NCBI GenBank assembly: GCA_022711405.1
Contig: JAKLFC010000007.1
Coordinates: forward strand, 1-64,000
Length of the DNA: 64,000 bases
Reading direction: 5' to 3'
Source of the DNA: Bacteroidota bacterium
GTDB lineage: Bacteria > Bacteroidota > Bacteroidia > Bacteroidales > JAGONC01
The position numbers and the translations under genes are program-made. Positions 9,201-17,146 of the stretch are shown here, piece after piece (position 1 is the stretch's first letter; the number at the start of each line of letters is the position of its first letter). The notes below the pieces were generated by a model. That model was not told the DNA's origin. It searched no databases and worked only from the letters and a program-made list of their open reading frames with translations.

Positions 9201-9244
9201 AACAGCATGGCCACACTCCAAAAAAGTAATTTTTTCATGATCAT
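6242..9244 (-). CDS. Large secreted multi-domain protein with T9SS sorting domain
   Basis: 1000 residues, exported by Sec and then probably across the outer membrane by type IX secretion. Residues 1-21 are a signal peptide (ends MAFSQ). About 25-215 resembles a LamG/jelly-roll carbohydrate-binding fold. Around 235-275 is a BACON/ASPM-like segment, then two related beta domains (each beginning with a W.DDG.NY-type motif, near 325 and 665) and fibronectin-like modules near 550-630. The last 75 residues (VKIYPNPANDNVNI ... ending KKVTIQ) are a type A T9SS C-terminal domain. No catalytic domain was recognised, so adhesion or substrate binding is likely. M3 is an equally good start. A -7 box TATTTTTG lies at 9282-9275. 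Module pattern resembles gingipain-associated adhesins. Confidence 0.85.
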   Translation of the reverse strand: MIMKKLLFWSVAMLFSVMAFSQTVLYEDDFESYPTGSYIGVENPDWWGTWTPGDEGTPVDAMVVTTYAHSGTKSILIDETATHTGQTDLIWKLGDKVSGGYEVNFYIYIASGFSGYYNFQHFQDPGIEWAIQVHFKTTGDGELYAGQSDPYPFVFEHDQWIHLVHIINLDEDVAEMYIDGTLLHTWQWSLQSFGDPGTNQLGGIDFFAGANDGTQDTYYVDDVEYIQTAAPTDPAIEISPIFFNVSGTSGEIETRTLNIENVGYGDLNWEIFPIYELDAVRANGVNLKAEQVFTYKTLSHNQGPQVDPNAKPGGPSPETRDGVLRWDDGTNYSSIYWNSAPIDVKVGARFPAGTTTPFAGMELTSVEIFISDASATNCSVRIYGHGSATTPGTLIRTQNFTPVGTSWNTIVLSNPVLITGEDIWITYNFTQVDLVGTPGCDDGPQNPNGDYLSTGVGWGHLGAVGDPPFYPNWNIAGHLTGEPIAQWLYAEPASGTIVPGASTNVTISFDASQLPQGNYAGKLYVLSNDPENSQKYVPCGFNVAASPLVPPSNLTAATQCKDIVLNWEAPAGKAVLEGYNIYRDEVLINPDPVTETSYTDAELTEGSYSYIVKAVYDEGLSLSSNAVSASVEAIDPINQLEVSNEPGTPDVYLTWLPPGELPQWLHLDDGLNYDAIGLNNGGSFDVSALFSAEFLSDYEGMYITKIAFFPRGEMTGYAVKIWNSEGVLLEQSVTPSIENWNYVELNDPLMIDGAEALYVGYTCINQPVGEFPAGFDNGPVVTGGDLIRISGDWTTMGGLGYSLNWNIQFYVDWMAQPGNPVRPVHVEHYGNPVISQPVVGTLPQAQNATFNAAGRSLVGYNVWRNGEVINETPVMETSYADLGLANDTYEYCVTANYGTDCESAAVCGETSIVISVGMKEIDNALVKIYPNPANDNVNIMTTVQLKSIRMMSYTGQMIYNDQDVESNEIVKINTSSLEAGIYFIIVESNDGTYSKKVTIQ

Positions 9245-9321
9245 TTTATTTTAGTTAGTAATTGATTTCGTAAACAAAAATACACATTAATCCAATAACT
9301 GTTTTACAAGGACAGATTTTT

Positions 9322-9436
9322 GTCGACTGTTGACAAATTGACAAATTGACAAATTGTTAAACTGTTAAATTGTTAAACTGCTGACTGCTGATCCTTCGGG
9401 CTTCGCCCTCAGGACATGCTGCTGACTGCTGACTGC
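9322..9436. repeat. Composite octamer/heptamer tandem-repeat tract with hairpin
   Basis: The tract reads as three TTGACAAA octamers, then TTGTTAAA and CTGTTAAA octamers, then heptamers of the GCTGACT type. A GC-rich hairpin (GGGC-TTC-GCCC near 9398-9408) follows, and then more GCTGACT heptamers. It fills most of the 227-base gap between the T9SS protein gene and the GH92 gene. No gene is visible in it. Confidence 0.8.
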
Positions 9437-9471
9437 ATCGGCATACCTGGATCCACCCAAATAGAAAACGA

Positions 9472-12414
9472 TCACTCGACAGTAATTTCATCCGCAAAGA
9501 TCCAGGCCTTTTTCCCGGAGCCTTTGTGCCAGTCGGGGCAGGTTCCCATGTTGATGGCAGTAATACGCAGATACCTTGCTTTTTTACCAACCACGGTCTT
9601 GAAAGAAGCTTTCACTGTTCCGGGCTCCCTGGGAGAATGTTCGTTTGTTACCGTTTGTGCCTTTTCGAAAAAATTTCCATCACTGGAGACCTCAAAAGAC
9701 ACTTCTGAAGGAAGGAAGATCCATGCATTGTTATCCTGAAGAAAACTGATGGAAACACTTCTGACATATTGCGTTTGCCCCAGATCTATGGTAGCATCCA
9801 GGTTCACACCTTCATATCCCTGCCAGGTACCTGTGCGGAAATTCAAAGGGCCGGTCAACCCATCGATCAGTGCCCTGTCGCCGCCGGCTGCATACTGCCC
9901 CGCATAGGAAGTTCCAAGCTTGATGGTTCTGCCTTTGGGGAGTTTTATGAAATCGGCCGATAAAATGCTGCTTTTGTTTTCTCCCCGAGCAGATATCGCT
10001 TTCAGCATCATGGATTCTGATATTTTCAAAGGCTGCAAATATTCCGATGAATGTGCATCAGGGGCCGATCCATCGGTCGTATAAAAGATCCTTGAACCCG
10101 GTGTGCCTGCGATCACAATTTCAGCGCTGTCGGTAAAGGTACGGTCTCCTTTGACAAGGTAGGGGACAGGCTCTATCAGGTGATCGCGAATCGCTGAAGA
10201 TGGAATGTCTTCCTGCTTCAGTCCCTGATCAATGGATGGAGCTCCGGCCATCTCCAGTACCAGCTCACCTCCCCGTGTCAGGTCATCGTGGGTTATGAAT
10301 AGTCCTGAATAGTCTTCCCCGTTCATCGTCGCAGAGCGGACATATTTATTCTCCATGCTGTTATTGAGTGCTTTGATAGTAAATGACCGTCCGTTGTCAA
10401 ACCGGATGGTGACTTTATCAAACACAGGGGAGCCAATGACATAGGTGTTATCTCCCGGACAAACAGGATAGAATCCCATTGCACTCAGCACGTACCACGC
10501 CGACATCTGCCCACAGTCTTCATTGCCGCATAATCCATCATGCCTGTCAGTATATAGCTCCGTCATGATCCTCCTGACGACTTCCTGTGTCTTCCAGGGT
10601 TTTCCGGCATATGTATAAAGGTAGGCCATGTGGTGACTGGGCTCATTGCCATGAGCATACTGTCCAACCATGCCTGTGATATCGGATTGATCCCGTCCGG
10701 TCGTCTCCGATGATTCGGTAAAAAGCTGATCCAGTTTTTCACTGAAGGATTCTGCACCACCCATATACTCCATCAGGCCTGATATATCCTGCGGAACAAA
10801 GAAGCTGTACTGCCAGGTATTTGCTTCTGTCAATGTAAAATTGACCTCTTTCGGATCAAAGGGAGCGAACCACCGGCCGTTCATCTTTGCCCTCATGAAG
10901 CCGGTCGAAGGATCGAAAATATTTTTCCACGACTGAGCCCTTTTTCTGAAAAGAGCATCATCTTCCGTTTTGCCAAGCGCCTTTGCCATTTCGGCAATGC
11001 ACCAGTCATCATAGGCATATTCCAGCGTCCGGGACACGGATTCAGCCTCATCCTCGGCAGGAATATAACCATTTTCCCGGTAAGATCTCAACCCGAAGTG
11101 ATCCAGCATTGCACTGTGTTTCATAGCCTGAAAAGCAAGGTCCACATCAAAATCTCGAAATCCTTTCTGATAGGCATCCGCAATGACCGGGATGGAATGG
11201 TAACCGATCATGCAATCGGTCTCATTGGCCGCAAGCTCCCATACTGGCAGGCGTCCGCCCTGTTCATACTGATGGATGAACGTCCGGATGAAATCCAGTG
11301 TGCGCTGCTGCTGAACCAGCGTCAGCAGGGGATGCTCCGCTCGGAACGTGTCCCACAGGGAGAATACGGAATAATGCGTATGATGATCTGCTTTGTGAAC
11401 CTGGAAGTCTGTCCCCAGATAACTGCTGTCGGCATCCATGAACAGGTTGGGAGTGAGAAAGGCATGATATAAGGCCGTATAGAAGATCGTTTTCTGTTCG
11501 TCATTGTCTCCTTCCACGTGGATCTTTCCCAGCTCTTTATTCCATGCCGCCCTTGCTTCGCTGCGTACTTTATCAAAATCCCATCCCGGTATTTCGGTAT
11601 CCAGGTTCTTCCTGGCACCTTCTGTACTGATGGCTGATAATCCCACACTGATGAGTAGTGGTTCCTTGCTTTCTGTATGAAACGTCAGGCATGCCTTGAC
11701 ATTTGTACCATTGACAGGATTATCAGGACTGATCCGGTCGTCGTGAAATAATGATGTGCCCGTGAACGGTGCTGAAAATTTGGCCACAAAATAGATCCTC
11801 TGATCATCGGCCCAGGATGAGGATCGCCGGTACCCTTCCACTTCCGTATCGCTGACAATTCTGAGGAACGATTCAACCACCTTGTCGCGGTGTTGCAGAT
11901 CGATGATGACATGAGAGGAATCACTGTCAGGAAAAGTGTACCTGTGTATCCCAGCACGTTTTGTTACGGTCAGCTCGACAGTGATTTCTTCATCGTCGAG
12001 CCAGGTTCTGTAGTATCCCGGTTCCGCTGATTCATTCTTATGACTGAACCTGGATGCATAACCCTTATCCGGATCATCATGTCCGTTCATGATCTGGATT
12101 TCGCCTACGGTGGGCATGAAAAGCACATCGCAATAATCAGGTATCCCCGTGCCGCTCAGGTGAGTATGACTGAAGCCATACACCACGCTATCGTCATAAT
12201 GGTATCCCGCACATCCGTCCCAGCCTTCCAATCGGGTATCCGGGCAGAGCTGCACCATCCCGAAGGGCATACTGGCCCCCGGATACGTATGACCATGACC
12301 GCCCGTCCCGATGAACGGATCGACAAACCCTGCCGGGTCATCGTTATCGTGGATGCAGGAAAAAAGAAAAACAATCACAAAGAACAATACGTAAGAATGT
12401 TTCATGACGAACAT
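9472..12414 (-). CDS. GH92 alpha-mannosidase lipoprotein
   Basis: 980 residues. GH92 enzymes are calcium-dependent exo-alpha-mannosidases that trim N-glycan mannose. The N-terminus ends in the lipobox FLFSC, so it should be lipid-anchored. GH92 motifs are clear: DPFIGTGGHGHTYPGA near residue 32, WDTFRAEHPL near 360 and GNEDCGQMSAWYVLSAMGFY near 640. After about residue 755 come a chitobiase-like C-terminal module (IFYTTDGSAPD) and a discoidin/F5-8 type C domain (about 840-980) that could bind glycan. Its ATG overlaps the stop of the C69 peptidase (TAATG), so the pair is co-translated; M4 is an alternative start. No SusC/SusD pair accompanies it. Linkage specificity cannot be read from the sequence. 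Confidence 0.93.
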   Translation of the reverse strand: MFVMKHSYVLFFVIVFLFSCIHDNDDPAGFVDPFIGTGGHGHTYPGASMPFGMVQLCPDTRLEGWDGCAGYHYDDSVVYGFSHTHLSGTGIPDYCDVLFMPTVGEIQIMNGHDDPDKGYASRFSHKNESAEPGYYRTWLDDEEITVELTVTKRAGIHRYTFPDSDSSHVIIDLQHRDKVVESFLRIVSDTEVEGYRRSSSWADDQRIYFVAKFSAPFTGTSLFHDDRISPDNPVNGTNVKACLTFHTESKEPLLISVGLSAISTEGARKNLDTEIPGWDFDKVRSEARAAWNKELGKIHVEGDNDEQKTIFYTALYHAFLTPNLFMDADSSYLGTDFQVHKADHHTHYSVFSLWDTFRAEHPLLTLVQQQRTLDFIRTFIHQYEQGGRLPVWELAANETDCMIGYHSIPVIADAYQKGFRDFDVDLAFQAMKHSAMLDHFGLRSYRENGYIPAEDEAESVSRTLEYAYDDWCIAEMAKALGKTEDDALFRKRAQSWKNIFDPSTGFMRAKMNGRWFAPFDPKEVNFTLTEANTWQYSFFVPQDISGLMEYMGGAESFSEKLDQLFTESSETTGRDQSDITGMVGQYAHGNEPSHHMAYLYTYAGKPWKTQEVVRRIMTELYTDRHDGLCGNEDCGQMSAWYVLSAMGFYPVCPGDNTYVIGSPVFDKVTIRFDNGRSFTIKALNNSMENKYVRSATMNGEDYSGLFITHDDLTRGGELVLEMAGAPSIDQGLKQEDIPSSAIRDHLIEPVPYLVKGDRTFTDSAEIVIAGTPGSRIFYTTDGSAPDAHSSEYLQPLKISESMMLKAISARGENKSSILSADFIKLPKGRTIKLGTSYAGQYAAGGDRALIDGLTGPLNFRTGTWQGYEGVNLDATIDLGQTQYVRSVSISFLQDNNAWIFLPSEVSFEVSSDGNFFEKAQTVTNEHSPREPGTVKASFKTVVGKKARYLRITAINMGTCPDWHKGSGKKAWIFADEITVE

Positions 12415-13877
12415 TATTTGAATAGCTTTAATGCTTCTGTGCTGGCCTGGAGAGTGAATCCGGTGACTTCCCGCCTGATGGCGTCAGGATCATTTTTATC
12501 GTTAAAAAGGACATCCTTCTCGAAGACAGCCTGTTTGCGGATGTACTTATTCTCAAACGCCTCACTGTCCCTTCTGGATTTGCCGGACAGCTCGCCGAAC
12601 TCTTTGTCGATACCATCAGCATGAGAATGGAAGTACCAGTATGCCAGGGTTTCATCTACTGTATAAAGTCCCTCAGGCGGTTTAAAGTGATGATCAAGCG
12701 CCTCAGCAACGGGATACTTCTGGTATGCCTGGGGTATTTCCTCAACTCCGCAGTACCAGGGTATGAAAGGATGAATGCATGGCCGGTAGGGTGCAATCCA
12801 CAGGACAACCCCCAGGTCGGCAGGAAGATAATTCCTGAGCTGAGCCACAAAACCGTACTGTGTGGTGGGGGAGCAGATGGGATCATTTTCCGTGAAATGT
12901 GGATTCCCGCTCTTATATCCGTTTGTCAGATCCAGTGGCGTACCTTCATAATGATCCCTGAGCAGGTTCATGAGGTCTTTGAGGCTTACTTTCTGCCGGG
13001 GAAGGAACGCAAACGGGAATTCATCTTCCCGTTTATATTCATACATGGAGAGTGCATTGATGCCTTTCCATCTTCTGGAGATGTTGCTTTTGTGAATCAA
13101 CTTATCAGGTGCGCTGTAGGCCTCACGGAAGCTGAACTCACCATCTTTGCCCGGGTCATACCATCCTTTTGCCGTGGCATAACCGATAAGGTCGGACGAG
13201 CCCAGGAAATTGGCTGTATCGCTGAGATTCACCTGGCTGATCGTGTAATAGTTCGGCACCACCGCCACTCTGTCGTCGGGAACCCGCTGTGCGACCCAGT
13301 GCTTGCCCTGTACCACATTCATGATCCATGCTTCGTTCGGATCAGCAATGAAATAGCTCCGCCCTGAATAAGTATATCCAAACCTGGTGATCAACTCGCC
13401 ACCGATTTTGACTCCTTCCTTTGCCGATCTTGCCCTCTCGGCGATGATCCTCCTCAACCAGTAGCCAATTCCCCCTTCCGTGATTTCAGGATCGTCTTCC
13501 CGTGAATCACACTGATCTGAGGCAATCACCACACCGTATTCATTCATATAACTGTCTGAGAATTCCATCTCCGGCATGTCCAGCCACAAGTATGCATTCG
13601 TTTCATCCGCCTGGCTGATGATAGCACCACTGTCATTGATGATGAGATTTTCTCCCGCGCTATAAATCTTGCGCTCTACCCTGTACCAGTTAACAATCCT
13701 CGTCCCGTAATCGTCTTCATTGTGGGCAAACAGCACCGAACCGTCGCTGGTGGCATTTCTGCCGGCTATGACCGTAAAGCAGTTGAAATGAGTCAGGCAG
13801 GGCTGCTGGGAGGTAAGTGAAAAATGAATCAAAATAGCAAGAGCCGAATAAATGGATTTCCTCAGCATGGAGTTCAT
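12414..13877 (-). CDS. Secreted C69-family dipeptidase
   Basis: 487 residues, peptidase family C69 (U34), N-terminal nucleophile dipeptidases. A signal peptide (1-24) precedes NCFTVIAGRNATSDGSVLFA; the Cys of this motif is the expected nucleophile after processing, and the AHNEDD stretch is conserved in the family. GRSYFIADPNEAWIMNVV and the EERAR-like region further support the family. It is the first gene of a two-gene operon with the GH92 mannosidase (one-base overlap), which suggests joint breakdown of glycopeptides outside the inner membrane. A -7 box TATATTTG lies at 13934-13927. Substrate specificity is unknown. Confidence 0.88.
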   Translation of the reverse strand: MNSMLRKSIYSALAILIHFSLTSQQPCLTHFNCFTVIAGRNATSDGSVLFAHNEDDYGTRIVNWYRVERKIYSAGENLIINDSGAIISQADETNAYLWLDMPEMEFSDSYMNEYGVVIASDQCDSREDDPEITEGGIGYWLRRIIAERARSAKEGVKIGGELITRFGYTYSGRSYFIADPNEAWIMNVVQGKHWVAQRVPDDRVAVVPNYYTISQVNLSDTANFLGSSDLIGYATAKGWYDPGKDGEFSFREAYSAPDKLIHKSNISRRWKGINALSMYEYKREDEFPFAFLPRQKVSLKDLMNLLRDHYEGTPLDLTNGYKSGNPHFTENDPICSPTTQYGFVAQLRNYLPADLGVVLWIAPYRPCIHPFIPWYCGVEEIPQAYQKYPVAEALDHHFKPPEGLYTVDETLAYWYFHSHADGIDKEFGELSGKSRRDSEAFENKYIRKQAVFEKDVLFNDKNDPDAIRREVTGFTLQASTEALKLFK

Positions 13878-13926
13878 AGTTTAGCGGTTTTAATCGTTCG
13901 ATGCCAGTCCTTTGAAAGTGATTCAG

Positions 13927-13934
13927 CAAATATA
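13927..13934 (-). promoter_or_regulatory. -7 box (TATATTTG) for the C69-GH92 operon
   Basis: TATATTTG on the minus strand fits TAnnTTTG, 49 bases before the C69 peptidase ATG. No TTG -33 box is visible. Confidence 0.4.
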
Positions 13935-14026
13935 TTAAATCCCTTCGAGTGGTCTGTCTGAGCGGGATCTTAAAGATTAAATAAAAATGAAAATGCATTA
14001 ACTGTCAGAAATTCATATAATAACCG

Positions 14027-14034
14027 TACCTTTG
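14027..14034 (+). promoter_or_regulatory. -7 box (TACCTTTG) for the KAS III-like gene
   Basis: TACCTTTG lies 35 bases before the ATG at 14070. It is divergent from the C69-GH92 promoter. No TTG at the usual distance. Confidence 0.5.
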
Positions 14035-14069
14035 TACTTGCAAATAATTTATTCATCGCACCCGTAAGT

Positions 14070-15155
14070 ATGTTTCCTTCAGTGTATTATTCAGTCATTA
14101 AAGGCACCGGCAGCTACCTTCCCTGCAATCCCGTCCCCAACGACGATTTCCTTCAGAGTCAATTCTATGATGCCCGTGGCAATAAGATTGAAACCCCTGC
14201 AAAGGAGATCATCGAAAAATTCAGGGCGATCACCGGTATTGACGAAAGAAGGTATATATCCTCTGAGAAAGTGACTTCCGACATCGCCTGCCTGGCGGCT
14301 GAACAGGCCATCCTTTCATCGGGCACCGATCCTGAATCGCTCGATTACATCATTGTAGCCCACAACTTTGGAGACGTCCGGTTTGGAGACAACCGTACGG
14401 ACATGGTGCCCTCCCTGGCAGCACGGGTCAAGTATAAGCTTGGCATCAAAAATCCGATGACCGTGGCTTTTGATCTGCCGTTTGGATGCCCGGGATGGTT
14501 ACAGGCCATGATCACGGCCGATTATTTCATTAAATCGGGTAATGTTAAAAAAATTCTGGTTGTTGGTGCTGAAACGCTATCACGGATCAGCGATCCACAT
14601 GACAGGGACAGCATGATCTATGCAGACGGAGCAGGGGCCACCCTTCTGGAAGCAACTCAAAACAGCGAACCGGTGGGAATCATTTCCCATTCAGCAAGGT
14701 CCGACACCGTCAATCATTTCAGGCTGATGTGGATGGGAAAATCAAATAATCCGCTCTACGGAAACGGGGATTATTTTATTAAGATGAACGGGCACAGGCT
14801 ATATGAGTATGCCATATCCTATGTACCGCAGCTTGTGAAAGAGACCATTGAAAAAGCTGGTATCGAACCGGTACAGGTCAAAAAGATACTGATCCATCAG
14901 GCCAATGAAAAGCTTGACCAGGAGATCATCAACAGGCTTTACAAGCTGTACGGTTATGAACGTCCGCCTGAAGATATCATGCCCATGACGATTTCTTATC
15001 TTGGCAACAATTCAGTGGCCACCATTCCCATTCTGATCGATCTTCTCTGGAAAAAGAAACTGAACAGCCATACGCTATCCGCTGGGGATTATGTTGTCTT
15101 CGCATCGGTCGGCGCGGGTATGAACATCAACGCGATCGTTTACCGTATGGTTTAG
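14070..15155 (+). CDS. 3-oxoacyl-ACP synthase III family protein
   Basis: 361 residues, thiolase-fold condensing enzyme like FabH, which joins acyl-CoA to malonyl-ACP. All three catalytic residues are visible: Cys in DLPFGCPGWLQAM, His in ILIHQANEKL and Asn in YLGNNSVATIP. It is longer than housekeeping FabH (about 320-335) because of an N-terminal insertion (residues 15-45). It also stands alone, not in a fab cluster. It may therefore serve a side pathway such as an aryl-polyene-like, olefin or quorum-type lipid, rather than primary fatty acid initiation. That is inference; the substrate is not determined by the sequence. Confidence 0.85.
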   Translation: MFPSVYYSVIKGTGSYLPCNPVPNDDFLQSQFYDARGNKIETPAKEIIEKFRAITGIDERRYISSEKVTSDIACLAAEQAILSSGTDPESLDYIIVAHNFGDVRFGDNRTDMVPSLAARVKYKLGIKNPMTVAFDLPFGCPGWLQAMITADYFIKSGNVKKILVVGAETLSRISDPHDRDSMIYADGAGATLLEATQNSEPVGIISHSARSDTVNHFRLMWMGKSNNPLYGNGDYFIKMNGHRLYEYAISYVPQLVKETIEKAGIEPVQVKKILIHQANEKLDQEIINRLYKLYGYERPPEDIMPMTISYLGNNSVATIPILIDLLWKKKLNSHTLSAGDYVVFASVGAGMNINAIVYRMV

Positions 15156-15168
15156 GGGAAGGATCTGC

Positions 15169-15206
15169 GGTTGACAGTTGACAGTTGACAGTCCGCAGTT
15201 AACAGT
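15169..15206. repeat. GTTGACA heptamer tandem repeat
   Basis: Three consecutive GTTGACA units start at 15170, followed by degenerate copies (GTCCGCA, GTTAACA). It begins 14 bases after the KAS III-like stop codon. Confidence 0.85.
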
Positions 15207-15207
15207 A

Positions 15208-15262
15208 TTGGAATTTGGATCTTGTGATTTATTTGGACCTTGGGTCTTGGGATTTGGAATTT
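15208..15262 (+). repeat. TTGGnnT heptamer tract (family found at three gene ends)
   Basis: Degenerate heptamers TTGGAAT, TTGGATC, TTGTGAT, TTGGGTC, TTGGGAT, TTGGAAT. The same order of words recurs on the minus strand at 23348-23406 and 57291-57346. It lies between convergent genes and ends 11 bases before the BamA-type stop. Confidence 0.8.
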
Positions 15263-15273
15263 AACTATCTCTT

Positions 15274-16632
15274 TCAGAATAAGTTCCCTATATTAATGTA
15301 CAACCCGCTTGAACCGTCCCTTTTATCCCCGGCGAAACCATAATCCACCGCAACGATAAAATTATCATTGAGCACGAACCTCAGGGCAGCTCCATACCCG
15401 AGATGCCCGAAGTGATTCTGCTCCGCATCGGGTTCAAAATTCTGATCATAGTCGGGGGTGCCTTCAATTAGGCTCATATCCAGATCACGGTATTGAACGG
15501 TCTTGCCATAATCAGCAAAGCCAATGGCAGCGATGTAGAAATTTTGCTTGAACAGCTTGGTCTGCCATACCTTATACCTCAGTTCCACGTTGGCCAGCAG
15601 GGTTCCGTCACCCACCACCCGGTTCCTTTTGATCCCCCTGAGTGACTTGGCTCCGCCCAGCCCGTCATTGTTGGTAGCATTTGAGAAGGAATTGATCAGC
15701 AGCGACTGCACATAAAAGGGTGCCGCTTCCTTACCGCTGATCGTACCCTGGTAAGCAAGCCGGTATGCCAGGGTGAGCCTGTTCTGGACCAGTGGAACGT
15801 ACTGGCGGTGGGTGATCTCAAACCTGGCAAACGTGGATTCGACCGAACCGATGGGAGGCGCCGTCAGCAGGATGATCTCATCCCATAGTCCTTTGTTCGG
15901 AGCAGGTTCATTATCGCGCGTATCATAGATCAGCCCGGTTTTGACATAAAATATGTTGCCTCCGTCTTTTTCACCCTCTCCGATCAGTCCATAGTTCACG
16001 TACTTGTCGTACAGCAGGAGCGTGGAATCTGGAAGTTTATCCTCATCATCCTTTCCCTTGTTCAGCCGGTCAATATCCACGGTTCCTATCTTGAAATTAT
16101 AGTAGGACACCCCTGCCAGCCAGCGAAATTTCTGGGATGTGATCCTTCCCTGGAAATCAAGGATGGTCCGTAACTGTTTACGCTCCAGTTTGTAATACAC
16201 CCTTGAAATGTAGTTTAACGGATCCTCATCATCAGCATATTCCTTGTGATAGGAGGCATCGTATCCGTTAAATCCATAGAAATCAAGTGCCTTTTCAGTC
16301 AGATAGCTCACATCGACGGTCATCCTCAGGTGCTTCGGCAGAAGCGATTTTGTATCATAAAAGATCTGGTTGACGCCGGTTCCTTTGGTGTAGCGCGACC
16401 ATTCCACATAGATCATGTGTTTATAATCAGGATAAATGGTGCCGTCGCCGAAATCGTTCAGCTGCGCCAGGGCACCGTACTGGAATCCCAGGTCAGCGTC
16501 ATAGGCCACCACCGGCAACGCGCCCAGTTTCCACCCTTTTTTGACCTTTGTCGGTACGCTATCCGTTTGCCCAGCGGAAGAAAGGGAGAGGAGGAGGGGA
16601 ATAAAGAGCAGTAAACTGTAAAGTTTTTTCAT
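15274..16632 (-). CDS. BamA/TamA-type outer-membrane barrel protein
   Basis: 452 residues with signal peptide (MKKLYSLLLFIPLLLSLSSA, cleavage near GQ). It resembles the surface-antigen (D15/Omp85) barrel: the C-terminal half carries alternating beta strands, a GGAKSLRGIKRNRVVG segment matching the conserved RG-containing barrel region, and a terminal aromatic residue (NIGNLF). No POTRA domains fit before the barrel, so it is a short barrel-only member, not BamA itself. The frame is open to 16890, but that extension crosses a GC-rich palindrome and the signal peptide starts at the Met at 16632, which I use. Its role may be lipid or surface-protein export, or it may simply be a porin-like barrel. 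Confidence 0.8.
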   Translation of the reverse strand: MKKLYSLLLFIPLLLSLSSAGQTDSVPTKVKKGWKLGALPVVAYDADLGFQYGALAQLNDFGDGTIYPDYKHMIYVEWSRYTKGTGVNQIFYDTKSLLPKHLRMTVDVSYLTEKALDFYGFNGYDASYHKEYADDEDPLNYISRVYYKLERKQLRTILDFQGRITSQKFRWLAGVSYYNFKIGTVDIDRLNKGKDDEDKLPDSTLLLYDKYVNYGLIGEGEKDGGNIFYVKTGLIYDTRDNEPAPNKGLWDEIILLTAPPIGSVESTFARFEITHRQYVPLVQNRLTLAYRLAYQGTISGKEAAPFYVQSLLINSFSNATNNDGLGGAKSLRGIKRNRVVGDGTLLANVELRYKVWQTKLFKQNFYIAAIGFADYGKTVQYRDLDMSLIEGTPDYDQNFEPDAEQNHFGHLGYGAALRFVLNDNFIVAVDYGFAGDKRDGSSGLYINIGNLF

Positions 16633-17146
16633 GGCGGAGGGAATTTGTTTTAAAATCAAAAAGCAAAAAATCACTGGTACGAACCCCAGGGCATCCAGAT
16701 AACTATCGGGACTGGACCCTAATTCCGGCGCAAGCACCGGGGAATTAATCCTTTTACCCCTCCCCCGTCCCCTCCCCTGCAAGCAGGGGAGGGGTGTAGG
16801 GGTGGGGTACATTAAAAAGCAAAAACAACGAACGAAACTTTCTCCGCTGATGGCGGAAGATTGACCGGTAAAAATAGTAAAACAATTCATAAAGAACGTA
16901 CTTCAAATTTATCAATAGAATCCCTGAATGTAATGGTGCGGTTTCCTGCCATACATCTGACAAGTCATCTAAACTGAGATAAACGGATGCAGCATGATCC
17001 GGTCATTGGAATCCCTGACATAAAGAGGACACTCAAAGGGCAAAAATTTGCAGGAACTGCAAATAAATACACGTTGATCAGGCGATACTTGCAAAATTTT
17101 TGAGAAATTTGTAAAAGAACTTCCAGTCACTTCAACAACCTGAAGG
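16633..17146. other. 514-base divergent spacer without a gene
   Basis: No credible CDS. It holds the GC-rich palindrome at 16756-16808. It also has a perfect 7-3-7 inverted repeat TTTGCAG-GAA-CTGCAAA at 17047-17063, about 85 bases before the start of the surface operon at 17147, which could be an operator. No TAnnTTTG box was found in a convincing position for either flanking gene. Confidence 0.6.
16756..16808. repeat. GC-rich palindrome with four G4 runs
   Basis: Perfect 12-base arms (16769-16780 and 16783-16794, CCCCTCCCCTGC and its complement) flank a two-base loop. An imperfect extension takes the arms to about 26 bases. The right half carries GGGG-A-GGGG-TGTA-GGGG-T-GGGG, able in principle to form a G-quadruplex. 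A similar single-armed G-run element lies at 60112-60132. Confidence 0.85.

Noticed and set aside
12621-13367. 248-residue plus-strand frame opposite the C69 peptidase.
   Set aside because: Antisense to a conserved gene; composition rich in Cys, Arg and Ile without motif.
15274-16890. Longer 538-residue form of the BamA-type barrel protein.
   Set aside because: The extra N-terminus is translated from the GC-rich palindrome and a signal peptide starts at internal Met 16632.
17047-17063. TTTGCAG-GAA-CTGCAAA as a confident operator.
   Set aside because: Only one copy was seen and no adjacent promoter was recognised; noted in the spacer entry but not claimed as a site.
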